Position numbers and translations under genes: made by a program
The notes under the pieces: generated by a model
Database searches by the model: none
Seen by the model: only the letters and a program-made list of their open reading frames with translations
Told to the model about the DNA's origin: nothing
Shown: positions 8,417 to 16,909 of the stretch, in pieces
Position numbering within the stretch: position 1 is the stretch's first letter
How the letters are laid out: every line of letters starts with the position of its first letter
Source of the DNA: Microbacterium oxydans
GTDB taxonomy: Bacteria; Actinomycetota; Actinomycetes; Actinomycetales; Microbacteriaceae
DNA length: 64,000 nucleotides
Direction of reading: 5' to 3'
NCBI RefSeq assembly: GCF_000956405.1
Contig: NZ_JYIV01000029.1
Coordinates: 124,001 to 188,000, forward strand

Positions 8417-9742
8417 ATGGCCATCGTCCAGGCACCGCCCGCCGCCGTCGTCACGACAGGACCGCGCACATCCCGCGACACGGGCATCGACTTCCTGCGG
8501 GCGCTCTGCGTGCTCGGCGTCGTGCTGCTGCACGCGATCATGGTGGGTGTCACTGTCGGCGATTCCGGTCCGATCTTCGAGAACGCCAGCGACGGCACCG
8601 CGTGGATCGCTCCGCTGAGCTGGCTTCTGCAGGTGATGCCGCTGTTCTTCGTGATCGGTGGATTCTCCGGGTTCCTCGCCTATCAGCGGATGCGGATGCG
8701 CGGGGAGACGGCGGTCGGATTCGTCGCCGGCCGCGTACACCGGCTGCTGCGGCCTGCAACAGTGACGATCGCGGTCGTGGGTATCGCGCTGGCTCTGCTC
8801 ACGATCTCCGGTGTTCCGGCCGACCTCATCGCGACAGCAGGCTTCCGTTATGGCCAGCCCCTCTGGTTCCTCGGGGTCTTCCTCCTCTGCCAGGCGCTTC
8901 TCCCCCTCTTCGCCGCCGCCCACCAGCGTGCCCCGCTGCGGACGATCAGCGCTCTGGCGGTTGCAGCGATCGCGGTCGATGTCGTGCGAGGCGTCTCCGG
9001 CATCCAGGGCTTGGGCTTCCTGAACCTCCTCTTCGTCTGGATGACCCTCCAGCAGCTCGGCTTCTTCCTCGCCGACGGACGCATCGAGCGCCTCAGCCGA
9101 CGCCTCCGAGCCGCTGCAGGCCTCGCCGCCCTGATCCTGCTCATCGTGGCCTTCGCCGTCGGTGTCTACTCGCCTGATCTCATCGCGAACATCAATCCGC
9201 CCACGGCCGCCCTCCTCCTCGTGGGGGTCGTGCACACGAGTCTGCTGTCCCTGCACCGCGCGCGTCTGGAGCGGTTCAGCCGGCGCTCGCGCGCTGCCGC
9301 CTTCACCGCCTTCGTGACGGCGCGGACGATGACGATCTATCTGTGGCACATGCCCGTGCTGCTGTTCATGGCGGGGTCGACGGCCGTGTTCGCGCTCCTC
9401 TCCGGCACCACGCTCCCGGAGTTGGACAGCGCGGCGTGGTGGGCGGGAAGACCGCTGTGGCTCGCGGTCGCGCTCGCTCTCACAGCCGTCGTCGCCGTCG
9501 CGTTCACACGGTTCGAATCACAGCCCGCACCCGCCTCGCCCGCTTCTCCCGGCCGCATCATCTGCAGTGCACTCAGCGGCCTGGTCGGAATCGTCCTGCT
9601 GCTGGTGCTCGGCACATCCGTCGCCACCGCGCTGATCGCACTCGCGCTGATCGCGGCCTCCCTGCGTCTGGCGTCGCTCCCGGCGCCGCGGTCGGCACGG
9701 CAGCGACAGGCTCCCGGCCCGGCCGCACCCGTTCCCGCCTGA
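8417..9742 (+). CDS. acyltransferase-3 family integral membrane protein
   Basis: A 441-residue polytopic enzyme of the acyltransferase 3 family, which transfers acyl groups to surface glycans, lipids or peptidoglycan-linked sugars. The N-terminal helix carries the family pattern IDFLRALCVLGVVLLHA, including the Arg and the His thought to be catalytic. An FFVIGGFSGFLAY segment, an RVHRLLRP loop and a late TIYLWHMPVLLF helix also fit, and about ten hydrophobic helices are visible. AGGAGG precedes the ATG. The preceding two-component pair may control it. Its stop lies one base from the stop of the convergent bioN gene, with no terminator between them. The substrate is unknown. Confidence 0.8.
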   Translation: MAIVQAPPAAVVTTGPRTSRDTGIDFLRALCVLGVVLLHAIMVGVTVGDSGPIFENASDGTAWIAPLSWLLQVMPLFFVIGGFSGFLAYQRMRMRGETAVGFVAGRVHRLLRPATVTIAVVGIALALLTISGVPADLIATAGFRYGQPLWFLGVFLLCQALLPLFAAAHQRAPLRTISALAVAAIAVDVVRGVSGIQGLGFLNLLFVWMTLQQLGFFLADGRIERLSRRLRAAAGLAALILLIVAFAVGVYSPDLIANINPPTAALLLVGVVHTSLLSLHRARLERFSRRSRAAAFTAFVTARTMTIYLWHMPVLLFMAGSTAVFALLSGTTLPELDSAAWWAGRPLWLAVALALTAVVAVAFTRFESQPAPASPASPGRIICSALSGLVGIVLLLVLGTSVATALIALALIAASLRLASLPAPRSARQRQAPGPAAPVPA

Positions 9743-9743
9743 G

Positions 9744-10337
9744 TCAGCCGAGGCCCCTGGCCGCCAGCGCGTCTCCGACATCATCCGCGTGCCTGAGCGC
9801 GAGCACGAGCAGCGGCACCACCGTGCGGATGCCGAGTCGCGCGTCGCGGGCCAGCTCCGCCTCCCGCACGCGCGCGGCGAATCCTGCGATCACCGGGACG
9901 GTCGTGAGAGTGAGGGAGATCGTCAGTGCCACCTCCTCCGGATCGACGCCGAGCCGTCGCACCGGTCGCAGCAGGTTCTGCAGGACATCGAGCAGTGCCG
10001 ACATCCGGGTGGTCAGAGTGAGCAGACCTGCCAGGAGGAGCACAGCGACCACTCGCCCGGTGCTGATCCACGCGGCCTGGGGCGAGACGAAGATCAGGAG
10101 GGCCGCGGCGAGCACGATCACGATCCAACGCAGGCGCCACATCTCGGCGAGGAGCACACGGAACCCAAGCCCGCTCACGACGTAGAGGCCCGCGACCACG
10201 AGGAGCGCGACGGCGATGCTCACCGCGTCGTGCGGATACAGCGACAGGACGAGGGCCCCGACGGCCAGTAGCCCGAGCTTGAGCGCGGCCGGCGCCCGGT
10301 GCACGATCCCCGTTCCGGGGTGATACAGCGCGATCAT
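9744..10337 (-). CDS. bioN: energy-coupling factor transporter transmembrane protein (BioN type)
   Basis: A 197-residue EcfT-type transmembrane coupling subunit of an ECF importer. It has four or five hydrophobic helices in the first two thirds, then the cytoplasmic coupling helices, with RDARLG and AARGLG standing in for the two Ala-Arg-Gly motifs that contact the ATPase. I chose ATG 10337 because it overlaps the bioM stop (ATGA); a GTG 6 nt upstream is the alternative. The BioQ-type operators upstream of bioM make biotin the likely substrate. No substrate-binding S component (BioY) is present in this window. Confidence 0.8.
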   Translation of the reverse strand: MIALYHPGTGIVHRAPAALKLGLLAVGALVLSLYPHDAVSIAVALLVVAGLYVVSGLGFRVLLAEMWRLRWIVIVLAAALLIFVSPQAAWISTGRVVAVLLLAGLLTLTTRMSALLDVLQNLLRPVRRLGVDPEEVALTISLTLTTVPVIAGFAARVREAELARDARLGIRTVVPLLVLALRHADDVGDALAARGLG

Positions 10338-11032
10338 GCACACGCCTGCTGATACGCAGCGATCACCTGCGACGGCGGACCCGAGGCCACGATCCGTCCG
10401 TCGTCGAAGAGCAGAGCTGTGTCGCAGCGCGAAGCCAGTTCGAGGTCGTGTGTCACGAGCACGACCTGTGCCGGAAGCCCGAGCAGCAGTTCGGCGATGC
10501 GACGGGAGTTGCGCAGATCCAACAGGGTCGTCGGCTCATCGGCGACGACGATGCGTGGATCGGAGATCAGCACCGACGCCAGAGCGAGCATCTGCTTCTG
10601 CCCACCGGACAGCGCGGATGCCGCGACGTCGGCGTGCTCCGCCAACCCGTGCACCTCGAGCGCTTCCTGCACGCGTTCGGCCACTTCGGTCTTCGAGAGT
10701 CCGCGCAGCGACAACGCAAGGTCTTCGGCGGGCGTCGGCATGAGTATCTGCGCGTCCGGATTGGTGAACACGAACCCCACGAGCCTGCGCACCGCGGCGC
10801 GCTCGCGAACGGTGTCGAGCCCGTGGACCGACACCGTGCCGTCTCGAGGAACGATGAGGCCGTTCAGCAGTCGTGCGAATGTCGACTTGCCCGAGCCGTT
10901 GGCCCCGATCACGGCGGTCGTCCCCGCGGTCAGGTCGACGCTGACCTCGCGCAGCACGGTGCGACCATCGAGTTCCACCGACACCCGGTCGAGCGAGATC
11001 GGAGCGAAGCCGACCGGCACGGAACTCGTCAC
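10334..11032 (-). CDS. bioM: energy-coupling factor ABC ATPase (BioM type)
   Basis: A 232-residue ABC ATPase of the ECF A-component group. It has Walker A GANGSGKST (about residue 44), a FTNPDAQI Q-loop, signature ALSGGQKQM, Walker B IVVADEPTTLLD and the switch His in VTHDLE. It would power vitamin (probably biotin) uptake together with BioN. The GTG start has an AGAGGAAA ribosome-binding sequence. Its promoter region is covered by three palindromic operators shared with the divergent regulator gene. The C-terminus overlaps bioN. Confidence 0.87.
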   Translation of the reverse strand: MTSSVPVGFAPISLDRVSVELDGRTVLREVSVDLTAGTTAVIGANGSGKSTFARLLNGLIVPRDGTVSVHGLDTVRERAAVRRLVGFVFTNPDAQILMPTPAEDLALSLRGLSKTEVAERVQEALEVHGLAEHADVAASALSGGQKQMLALASVLISDPRIVVADEPTTLLDLRNSRRIAELLLGLPAQVVLVTHDLELASRCDTALLFDDGRIVASGPPSQVIAAYQQACA

Positions 11033-11055
11033 GACTGTTTCCTCTCGGCATCATC

Positions 11056-11098
11056 TGAACAGTGCTCACCTGAACAGTGTTCACCTGAACGTCGTTCA
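11056..11098. promoter_or_regulatory. three tandem BioQ-type operators in the bioM/bioQ divergent promoter
   Basis: Three 13-bp palindromes of form TGAAC-N3-GTTCA lie at 11056-11068 (TGAACAGTGCTCA, one mismatch), 11071-11083 (TGAACAGTGTTCA, perfect arms) and 11086-11098 (TGAACGTCGTTCA, perfect arms). Centres are exactly 15 bp apart. The form resembles the TGAAC-N3-GTTAC operator described for corynebacterial BioQ. The array ends 1 bp before the bioQ -10 (TATAAT, 11100-11105) and also covers the expected -35 of bioMN, so one bound array could repress both directions. Confidence 0.85.
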
Positions 11099-11099
11099 C

Positions 11100-11105
11100 T
11101 ATAAT
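11100..11105 (+). promoter_or_regulatory. consensus -10 (TATAAT) of bioQ, predicting a leaderless transcript
   Basis: A perfect TATAAT followed by exactly 6 nt and then the ATG at 11112. Transcription would start at the ATG itself, so the bioQ mRNA should lack a 5' leader. The -35 region falls within the operator array. Confidence 0.7.
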
Positions 11106-11111
11106 CGGAGC

Positions 11112-11699
11112 ATGAGTCCCGAGCCCAATCAGGCCGCCAGGCACGACCGCGACAGCGTGGCACGCAAGGCACTCGCCCTGCTCGATGAGGTCGGGCTCGC
11201 CGACCTCTCGATGCGACGTATCGCCGCGGGACTCGACGTGCAGCCGAGCGCGCTCTACTGGCACTTCGCGAACAAGCAGGAGCTGCTCGCCGAGCTCGCC
11301 GACCGGATCACCGCGTCGATCCCTCGCGGCGGAACCGACATCATCGATACGGCGCGCGGCATCCGCGATGCCCTGTTCGCCTATCGCGACGGGGCAGAAC
11401 TCGTCCTCAGCACCTACGCGCTGCAGCTCGGCTCCTCCACCGCGCAGAACGCTCTGGTCGACGCGCTGCGCGCGCAGGGTGCATCGGACGCCGACGATCG
11501 GGGCGCCGCGATCCTGCACTTCGTCCTGGGACACGCAACCCTCGTGCAGCAGCGCATGCACGCCGACAGCCACGGTGCCCTCCCGGCGGACGCGGACGTC
11601 GATGTCACCGCCGGACTCGACCGCGTCTTCGACCTCGGGGTCGGCGCTCTCGCAGGAGCGCTCAGGTCGCCGGAGACTCCGCCGCGTGCCCGAGCCTGA
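11112..11699 (+). CDS. bioQ: TetR-family regulator, BioQ-like biotin repressor
   Basis: A 195-residue TetR-type repressor. The N-terminal helix-turn-helix (about residues 30-52) reads LSMRRIAAGLDVQPSALYWHF, a form typical of BioQ proteins; the C-terminal part is an all-helical ligand or dimer domain. The ATG follows a TATAAT by 6 nt, supporting this start over the longer open frame, which is antisense to bioM. The operators between it and bioM have the BioQ shape, so it probably represses itself and bioMN. Actinobacterial BioQ is generally thought to respond to biotin status indirectly. Its 3' end overlaps the convergent MFS gene by 38 bp. The family call is firm; BioQ identity rests on operator and neighbours. 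Confidence 0.82.
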   Translation: MSPEPNQAARHDRDSVARKALALLDEVGLADLSMRRIAAGLDVQPSALYWHFANKQELLAELADRITASIPRGGTDIIDTARGIRDALFAYRDGAELVLSTYALQLGSSTAQNALVDALRAQGASDADDRGAAILHFVLGHATLVQQRMHADSHGALPADADVDVTAGLDRVFDLGVGALAGALRSPETPPRARA

Positions 11700-13032
11700 G
11701 CCCGGGCACCACAGCCACGACCACGAGGGCGATGCAGAACGCGAAGACCGCGCTGAACGCCCCGGCCTCGCCACCGAGCGTCGCCACTCCGAGACCCGCG
11801 AGGGCGATGGCAACGGCCGATCCGGACGCATCCGAGATCGACAGCGCTGACGAGTTGAACCCCTGGTTGGTCTCGTTGGAGTATGCGAGCGTCAGCACCG
11901 TGAGGCGCGGGTAGAGCAATCCCATGCCTCCGCCCGCGAACGCCCACCCGACGACCACCACGACGGGCGAGACGTCGAACACCGCGGCGAGGAGCACGCA
12001 CACCAGCGCGATCAGCAGCGCACTCAGGCTGATCGCGGTGATGCGGTGGTTGCCCAGACGCTCTCCGAACCGGCCCTGCAGGGCTGAAGCCCCCGCCCAC
12101 GCCAGCGCCGCCAGCATCAGCGCGATACCGGCCCAAGTCGCAGAGAAGTCGAACTTCCTCATGAGCAGGTACGGGATGTAGGCCTCGGCGGCGAAGAACG
12201 CCCCCGCGACGATGCCGCGCATCAGCACGACGCTCGGCAGCCCCGGTCCGGCTCGAAGCGTGCGCGGCGGCAACAGCGGCAGCACAGCGAAGCCGATCGC
12301 CAGCACGGCTCCGATCGCGACGGGCCACCCGATCGACGGCTCCATCTCGGCCGAGAAGCCGACCACGACCGCGAGCACCGCGACGACCACCGCGAGCAGC
12401 AGCCGGACGACCAGAGCCCTGCGATCCTGCGGCTCCCCCTGCCCGAGGTCGACTCCACGGAGGCGGACCGCGATCATGAGGAAGGCCGAAGCCGTGAGCA
12501 CCGCCACGCCGAGGAAGGCCCAGCGCCAGTCAAGGTACTCGGCGACGGCTCCCGCCAGGAAGGGCCCGACCATCGACGGCACGACCCAGGCTGCGGCGAA
12601 GGCGGCGAAGATGCGCCCGTGCAGGTGGGGTGGATACAGCCGCGCGACCACGACATACAGCGCGACCGTCTGTCCGCCCGTCCCGAGCCCCTGCACCAGC
12701 CGGCCGATCAGGAACTGGTGCATCGTGACGGCGAAGCCCGAGATCAGCAGACCGATGATGAAGAGCGACACCGCGACGTACAGAGCACCGCGAGGACCCC
12801 GGGCGTCCGACCACGCCCCGGTCGCGACCATGCCGATCACACTCGTGGCCAGCGTCCCGGCGAAGGCGACGGCGAACAGAGCCTCCCCATCGAGAGCCTC
12901 GCTGACGATGGGCATCACGGTCGTGACGGCGAGAGCCTCGATCGCCGCGAGGAAGATCAGAGCGACCGCTCCGAGGGTCACCCAGATGCGGTGGCGATCC
13001 CAGATCGTCGCGGCGTCGGCCTGGGCGGTCAT
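11662..13032 (-). CDS. MFS transporter
   Basis: A 456-residue major facilitator superfamily permease, with about 14 hydrophobic segments as in drug:H+ antiporters. It has the SDARGPRGALY loop 2-3 motif near residue 75, a GRLVQGLGTGG segment and a WRWAFLG loop characteristic of multidrug efflux members. The ATG at 13032 overlaps the stop of the upstream aminotransferase (ATGA); the frame remains open further upstream, but that is inside the aminotransferase gene. The substrate is unknown; coupling to a MalY/PatB enzyme could suggest export of an amino-acid-related compound. Confidence 0.85.
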   Translation of the reverse strand: MTAQADAATIWDRHRIWVTLGAVALIFLAAIEALAVTTVMPIVSEALDGEALFAVAFAGTLATSVIGMVATGAWSDARGPRGALYVAVSLFIIGLLISGFAVTMHQFLIGRLVQGLGTGGQTVALYVVVARLYPPHLHGRIFAAFAAAWVVPSMVGPFLAGAVAEYLDWRWAFLGVAVLTASAFLMIAVRLRGVDLGQGEPQDRRALVVRLLLAVVVAVLAVVVGFSAEMEPSIGWPVAIGAVLAIGFAVLPLLPPRTLRAGPGLPSVVLMRGIVAGAFFAAEAYIPYLLMRKFDFSATWAGIALMLAALAWAGASALQGRFGERLGNHRITAISLSALLIALVCVLLAAVFDVSPVVVVVGWAFAGGGMGLLYPRLTVLTLAYSNETNQGFNSSALSISDASGSAVAIALAGLGVATLGGEAGAFSAVFAFCIALVVVAVVPGLRLGHAAESPAT

Positions 13033-14183
13033 CGGCCGACGAGCGACGCGATGCGCTCGATGGCCTCGGTGAGGATCTCCGGACTGGTGCCGAAGTTCAA
13101 CCGCACGTGGCCCGCGCCCTCTGCCCCGAAGGCGGGTCCGAAGTGCAGGGCGACCTTGGCATCCTTCAGGATCCGTCTGGCCGGGTTGTCGCCCCACTCC
13201 AATGCCGTGAGGTCGATCCACGCCAGGTAGCCGGCATCAGGGATGCGGTACCGCGCTCCGGGGAGGTGGGCCGCGAGCAGGTCCTCGAGCAGCACCCGGT
13301 TCTCATCGAGAGTGCGCAGCAACCCGTCGAGCCACTCGTCGCTCTCCTCCGAGAACGCGGCGACAGCGGCCAGCAGCCCGAACTGCCCGGTGCGCCATTC
13401 GACCTCGACGGGAAGTCCGCGCACCACGGCGCTCGTCTCGTCATCCGCGGTGACCATGAGGGCGCACTTGAGTCCGGCGAGATTGAACGCCTTGCTCGCA
13501 CTCACGAGTGCGTACCCCACCCGCTGCGCCGCATCGCTCACGGCGAGGAACGGCGTGAATCCGGTGCCCGGCTGCGCGAGCGGGGCGTGGATCTCGTCCG
13601 ACACCACCGCGACGCCGAACTCATCGGCGAGTTCCGCGAGGGCGGCGAGGCTGTCGCGGTCGTGCACCGTCCCTGTGGGGTTGTGCGGGTTGCAGAGCAG
13701 GATGGCCGTCGCACCGTCTTCGAAAGCAGCGCGGATCCCGTCGAGATCCAGCTCCCACCGGGTTCCGGTATCGCGGAGAGGAACCCGTTCCACCTCTGCA
13801 CCGGCTTCTGCGACCAGATCGTAGAAGGGCGGATAGACCGGCGGCGTCACGACCACGCGCTCCCCCGGCTGCGTGACACGGCGCAGGATCTCGACGATCC
13901 CCATGCTCACATCCGCCGTGCTGCGGATCCGCGCCGGATCGGGCTCCCAACCGTAGCGTCGCGACGCGAATCCCGCGAAGGCCACGGCGAGAGGGGTCTT
14001 CGACGCCATGTAGCCGGTGTCGCCGATCTCCACCGCGCGCTGCAGCGTCGCCGTGATGGCGGGAGCGAGCGGGAAGTCCGTCTCGGCGACGAACAGCGGA
14101 AGCACATCCGGCGGGTACTCCCGCCACTTCTCACTCGTCCGCTCGCGGAGCTCGGTCAAGGACAGGGCTCTCACCTGAAGCAT
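13029..14183 (-). CDS. PLP-dependent aminotransferase, MalY/PatB (cystathionine beta-lyase-like)
   Basis: A 384-residue fold-type I PLP enzyme of the MalY/PatB group, whose members cleave the C-S bond of cystathionine or cysteine conjugates. Landmarks are the N-terminal WREYPPDVLPLFVAETDF, the TPPVYPPFYD segment, LLCNPHNPTG for cofactor contact, VVSDEIHAPL, and SASKAFNLAGLK with the Schiff-base Lys. A clear GGGAGAAC ribosome-binding sequence precedes the ATG. It is coupled to the MFS transporter, so one unit may handle a thiol or amino-acid derivative. Aminotransferase rather than lyase activity cannot be excluded. Confidence 0.87.
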   Translation of the reverse strand: MLQVRALSLTELRERTSEKWREYPPDVLPLFVAETDFPLAPAITATLQRAVEIGDTGYMASKTPLAVAFAGFASRRYGWEPDPARIRSTADVSMGIVEILRRVTQPGERVVVTPPVYPPFYDLVAEAGAEVERVPLRDTGTRWELDLDGIRAAFEDGATAILLCNPHNPTGTVHDRDSLAALAELADEFGVAVVSDEIHAPLAQPGTGFTPFLAVSDAAQRVGYALVSASKAFNLAGLKCALMVTADDETSAVVRGLPVEVEWRTGQFGLLAAVAAFSEESDEWLDGLLRTLDENRVLLEDLLAAHLPGARYRIPDAGYLAWIDLTALEWGDNPARRILKDAKVALHFGPAFGAEGAGHVRLNFGTSPEILTEAIERIASLVGR

Positions 14184-14223
14184 TCGTTCTCCCGAATCTC
14201 GCTCCGCATCGGTGCGGAGTCAG

Positions 14224-14253
14224 CGAAGCGGGCGCGTGATCGCGCCCGCTTCG
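14224..14253 (-). terminator. Rho-independent terminator of the SUF operon
   Basis: A perfect 13-bp GC-rich stem (arms 14224-14236 and 14241-14253) with a 4-nt loop, just after the last gene of the operon. It also lies upstream of the aminotransferase gene on the same strand, separating the two units. There is no long U tract. Confidence 0.7.
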
Positions 14254-14273
14254 TCCTGCCTGAGTTCTTGCCG

Positions 14274-14603
14274 TCAGATCGCGAATCCGAGAGCACGCAT
14301 CATGTCGCGCCCGTCGTCGGTGATCCGCTCCGGACCCCACGGTGGCATCCAGACCCAGTTGATCCGGAAGCGGTCGACCACGCTGTCCAGCGCCTGGGCG
14401 GTCTGGTCCTCGAGCACGTCGGTGAGCGGGCAGCCCGCGCTGGTCAGCGTCATGTGGATGACGAGAGCATCGTTCTCGTCATCCCAGGCGAGGTCGTAGA
14501 TGAGGCCGAGGTCGACGACGTTGATCCCGAGCTCGGGGTCCATGACGTCCTTGAGAGCCTCGGTGACCGCGTCGTACTTCTCGTCCGTCAGGGTCGCTGT
14601 CAT
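14274..14603 (-). CDS. SufT-like metal-sulfur cluster assembly factor (MIP18/DUF59)
   Basis: A 109-residue cytosolic protein of the MIP18/DUF59 family, involved in Fe-S cluster maturation or carriage. It has the family's VMDPELGINVVDLGLIYD start, a conserved Cys in TSAGCPLTD and the late WMPPWGPERI motif. It is the last gene of the suf operon, 9 bp after sufC, which supports an Fe-S assembly role. Gene order sufB-sufD-Rieske-sufC-sufT is seen here; sufS and sufU are not in the window. Confidence 0.88.
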   Translation of the reverse strand: MTATLTDEKYDAVTEALKDVMDPELGINVVDLGLIYDLAWDDENDALVIHMTLTSAGCPLTDVLEDQTAQALDSVVDRFRINWVWMPPWGPERITDDGRDMMRALGFAI

Positions 14604-14612
14604 GCGATCAGC

Positions 14613-15383
14613 CTACGCCTCGATGGGGGCTGCAGGGTCGAGGAAACGGTCGTATCCCTCGTTCTCCAGCCGGTCCGCGAGTTCGGGGCCACCCTCTTCG
14701 ACGATCTTGCCCGCGACGACCACGTGCACGTAGTCGGGGCGGATGTAACGGAGGATGCGCGTGTAGTGCGTGATGAGCAGCACGCCGAGGCCCGTGGCCT
14801 CCTTGGCGCGGTTCACGCCCTCGGAGACGATCTTGAGCGCATCGACATCGAGACCGGAGTCGGTCTCGTCGAGCACGGCGAACTTCGGCTTCAGCACCTC
14901 GAGCTGCAGGATCTCGTGGCGCTTCTTCTCACCACCGGAGAAACCCTCGTTGACGTTGCGCTGCGCGAACTTCGGGTCCATGCGCAGGTTCGACATGGCC
15001 TCCTTGACGTCCTTGGTCCAGCCACGGATCGCCGGCGCCTCGCCGTCGAGGGCGGTCTTGGCCGTGCGGAGGAAGTTCGTCACCGTCACACCGGGGATCT
15101 CGACCGGGTACTGCATCGCGAGGAAGAGTCCGGCACGGGCGCGCTCGTCGACGCTCATCTCCAGCACGTCCTGACCATCGAACGTGATGGAACCCGACGT
15201 CACCGTGTACTTGGGGTGACCGGCGATCGTGTACGCCAGCGTCGACTTGCCCGAGCCGTTGGGGCCCATGATCGCGTGGGTCTCACCCGTGTTCATGGTG
15301 AGGTTGATTCCGTTGAGGATCGGGGTGGTTCCCGCCTCGGTCTCGACCGTCACATGCAGGTCGCGGATCTCGAGAACAGACAT
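14613..15383 (-). CDS. sufC: Fe-S cluster assembly ATPase SufC
   Basis: A 256-residue ABC-type ATPase that works with SufB and SufD in the SufBCD scaffold. Walker A GPNGSGKST is at residues 40-48. The SufC-specific signature GFSGGEKKRHEILQL, the VLDETDSGLDVDAL Walker B/D-loop and a YTRILRYIRPD segment are all present. The Met after a GAAG sequence fits the family N-terminus. Only 3 bp separate it from the Rieske ferredoxin gene. Confidence 0.96.
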   Translation of the reverse strand: MSVLEIRDLHVTVETEAGTTPILNGINLTMNTGETHAIMGPNGSGKSTLAYTIAGHPKYTVTSGSITFDGQDVLEMSVDERARAGLFLAMQYPVEIPGVTVTNFLRTAKTALDGEAPAIRGWTKDVKEAMSNLRMDPKFAQRNVNEGFSGGEKKRHEILQLEVLKPKFAVLDETDSGLDVDALKIVSEGVNRAKEATGLGVLLITHYTRILRYIRPDYVHVVVAGKIVEEGGPELADRLENEGYDRFLDPAAPIEA

Positions 15384-15386
15384 TCT

Positions 15387-15713
15387 TCAGACTTCCTTAA
15401 TCACAGTCGGATCGATGAGCACGTCGTCGCCGTCGATCTGGACGACGTAGACCGGTACCGGCTCATACGCGGGGAGATTCTGGGGCTTGCCGGTGAGGAG
15501 CGAGAACGCGGAGCCGTGCGCCCAGCACTCGACGGTGTCCCCTTCCACGAAGCCCTCGGACAGCGAGATGTCGCCGTGGGTGCAGGTGTCGCCGATGGCG
15601 TGGATCACTCCATCGCCGTCCTTGATCACCGTGATAGGTACGCCGCTCGGGTCCACGCGCAGCGGCGTGTCCTGTTCCAGGTCGGAGACGCCGCAGACGC
15701 GCTCGGCGGTCAT
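15387..15713 (-). CDS. Rieske-type ferredoxin of the SUF operon
   Basis: A 108-residue non-heme Rieske ferredoxin. The [2Fe-2S] ligands are visible as CTHGD (Cys44, His46) and CWAHGS (Cys63, His66), and the surrounding GDTCTHGDISLSEG is typical. It probably supplies electrons to, or receives a cluster from, the SUF machinery. It overlaps the sufD stop by 4 nt (ATGA), so it is translationally coupled. In other settings such proteins serve dioxygenases, but no oxygenase gene is nearby. Confidence 0.9.
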   Translation of the reverse strand: MTAERVCGVSDLEQDTPLRVDPSGVPITVIKDGDGVIHAIGDTCTHGDISLSEGFVEGDTVECWAHGSAFSLLTGKPQNLPAYEPVPVYVVQIDGDDVLIDPTVIKEV

Positions 15714-16909
15714 GCGCTCACCTCGGCGAGCTCCGCCTCGATGGCCGCCAGCAACTCGGTCTCGAGGGCGGGGATGCCGAGGCGCTGCACGATGTCGGTG
15801 AGGAATCCGAGCACGACCAGGCGTCGCGCCTCCTCCTCGGTGATACCGCGCGCCTGCAGGTAGAACAGCTGCTCGTCGTCGAAGCGTCCGGTGGCGCTCG
15901 CGTGTCCGGCACCCAGGATGTCGCCGGTCTCGATCTCGAGGTTCGGGATCGAGTCGGCTCGTGCACCCTCGGTCAGCACCAGGTTGCGGTTCGCCTCGTA
16001 GGAGTCGGTGCCGGTGGCGTCCGCGCCGATCAGCACGTCGCCGATCCAGACGCTGTGCGCGCCCTCGCCCTGGAGCGCACCCTTGTAGAGGACATCGCCC
16101 TTCGTGTGCGCACCCTTGTGGTGCAGGTAGACCTGGCTCTCCAGGTGCTGACCGCCGTCGGCGTAGGACAGGCCATAGAGGTACCCCTCCGACCCGGCGC
16201 CCGTGAGCTCGACGCTCGGGTTCACGCGCACGACGCCGCCGCCGAAGCTGATGACGAAGTGCTTCAGGGTGGCGTCTGCCCCGACCGTGGCCTGGTGCGC
16301 GGAGGCGTGCACCGCGTCGTCATCCCAGCGCTGCAGGCTGATGACCGTGAGGCTCGCACCGTCGCGGACGATGATCTCGACGTTCTGCGCGTACTGCGCG
16401 GAACCCGAGTGGTCGAGCACGATGGTCCCCCGCGAGTGCGGCTGCGCCTCGATGAGGATCTGTCCGAACGCACGCTTGTCGGCACTCGTGCCCTTGATCG
16501 GGACGGTGATCGGCTCGTCGAGCTCTGCCTCAGCCGGAAGCTGGATGTGCAGGCCGCGCGGTCCGCGCTTCCACGCCAGAGCGCTGGGGAGGTCCTCGGG
16601 GCGGAAGAACTCCCCGTACGGGCCCTCCTCCGACGGCTCGAGGAACGCCTCGACCGCGTCGAGATCGTAGGTCACGGCATCGTCGTCACCGGGCTCGTCG
16701 GCGAAGAGCCCGCCGAGCTTCGCGACCGGCGTGTGCTTCCAGTTGACCTCGCGCCCGGTCGGGGCTCCGAAGTCGTCCGGGTCGAACGAGTGCGGACGCT
16801 CGGAGCGGGTCTGCACCGGGACGAATCCGGCGTCCGCCACCTGAGCGGCGGGATCGATGTGCGCGTTCGTGTGCTGCGCCTCACTGGGCGCTGTCGTCGA
16901 GGCCGCCAT
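15710..16909 (-). CDS. sufD: Fe-S cluster assembly protein SufD
   Basis: A 399-residue scaffold protein with the C-terminal SufBD right-handed beta-helix. Landmarks are FRPEDLPSALAW-like N-terminal sequence, the QRWDDDAVH core, an IGDVLIGADATGTDSYEANRN stretch split by turns, and the GHASATGRFDDEQLFYLQARGI motif shared with SufB, including the conserved His. The start codon abuts the sufB stop with no gap. It is the paralogous partner of SufB in SufBC2D. Confidence 0.95.
   Translation of the reverse strand: MAASTTAPSEAQHTNAHIDPAAQVADAGFVPVQTRSERPHSFDPDDFGAPTGREVNWKHTPVAKLGGLFADEPGDDDAVTYDLDAVEAFLEPSEEGPYGEFFRPEDLPSALAWKRGPRGLHIQLPAEAELDEPITVPIKGTSADKRAFGQILIEAQPHSRGTIVLDHSGSAQYAQNVEIIVRDGASLTVISLQRWDDDAVHASAHQATVGADATLKHFVISFGGGVVRVNPSVELTGAGSEGYLYGLSYADGGQHLESQVYLHHKGAHTKGDVLYKGALQGEGAHSVWIGDVLIGADATGTDSYEANRNLVLTEGARADSIPNLEIETGDILGAGHASATGRFDDEQLFYLQARGITEEEARRLVVLGFLTDIVQRLGIPALETELLAAIEAELAEVSA

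Noticed and set aside
13107-15863. 918-codon open frame antisense to the aminotransferase and suf genes
   Set aside because: A high-GC shadow frame; the opposite strand encodes clear SufC, Rieske and MalY-type proteins.
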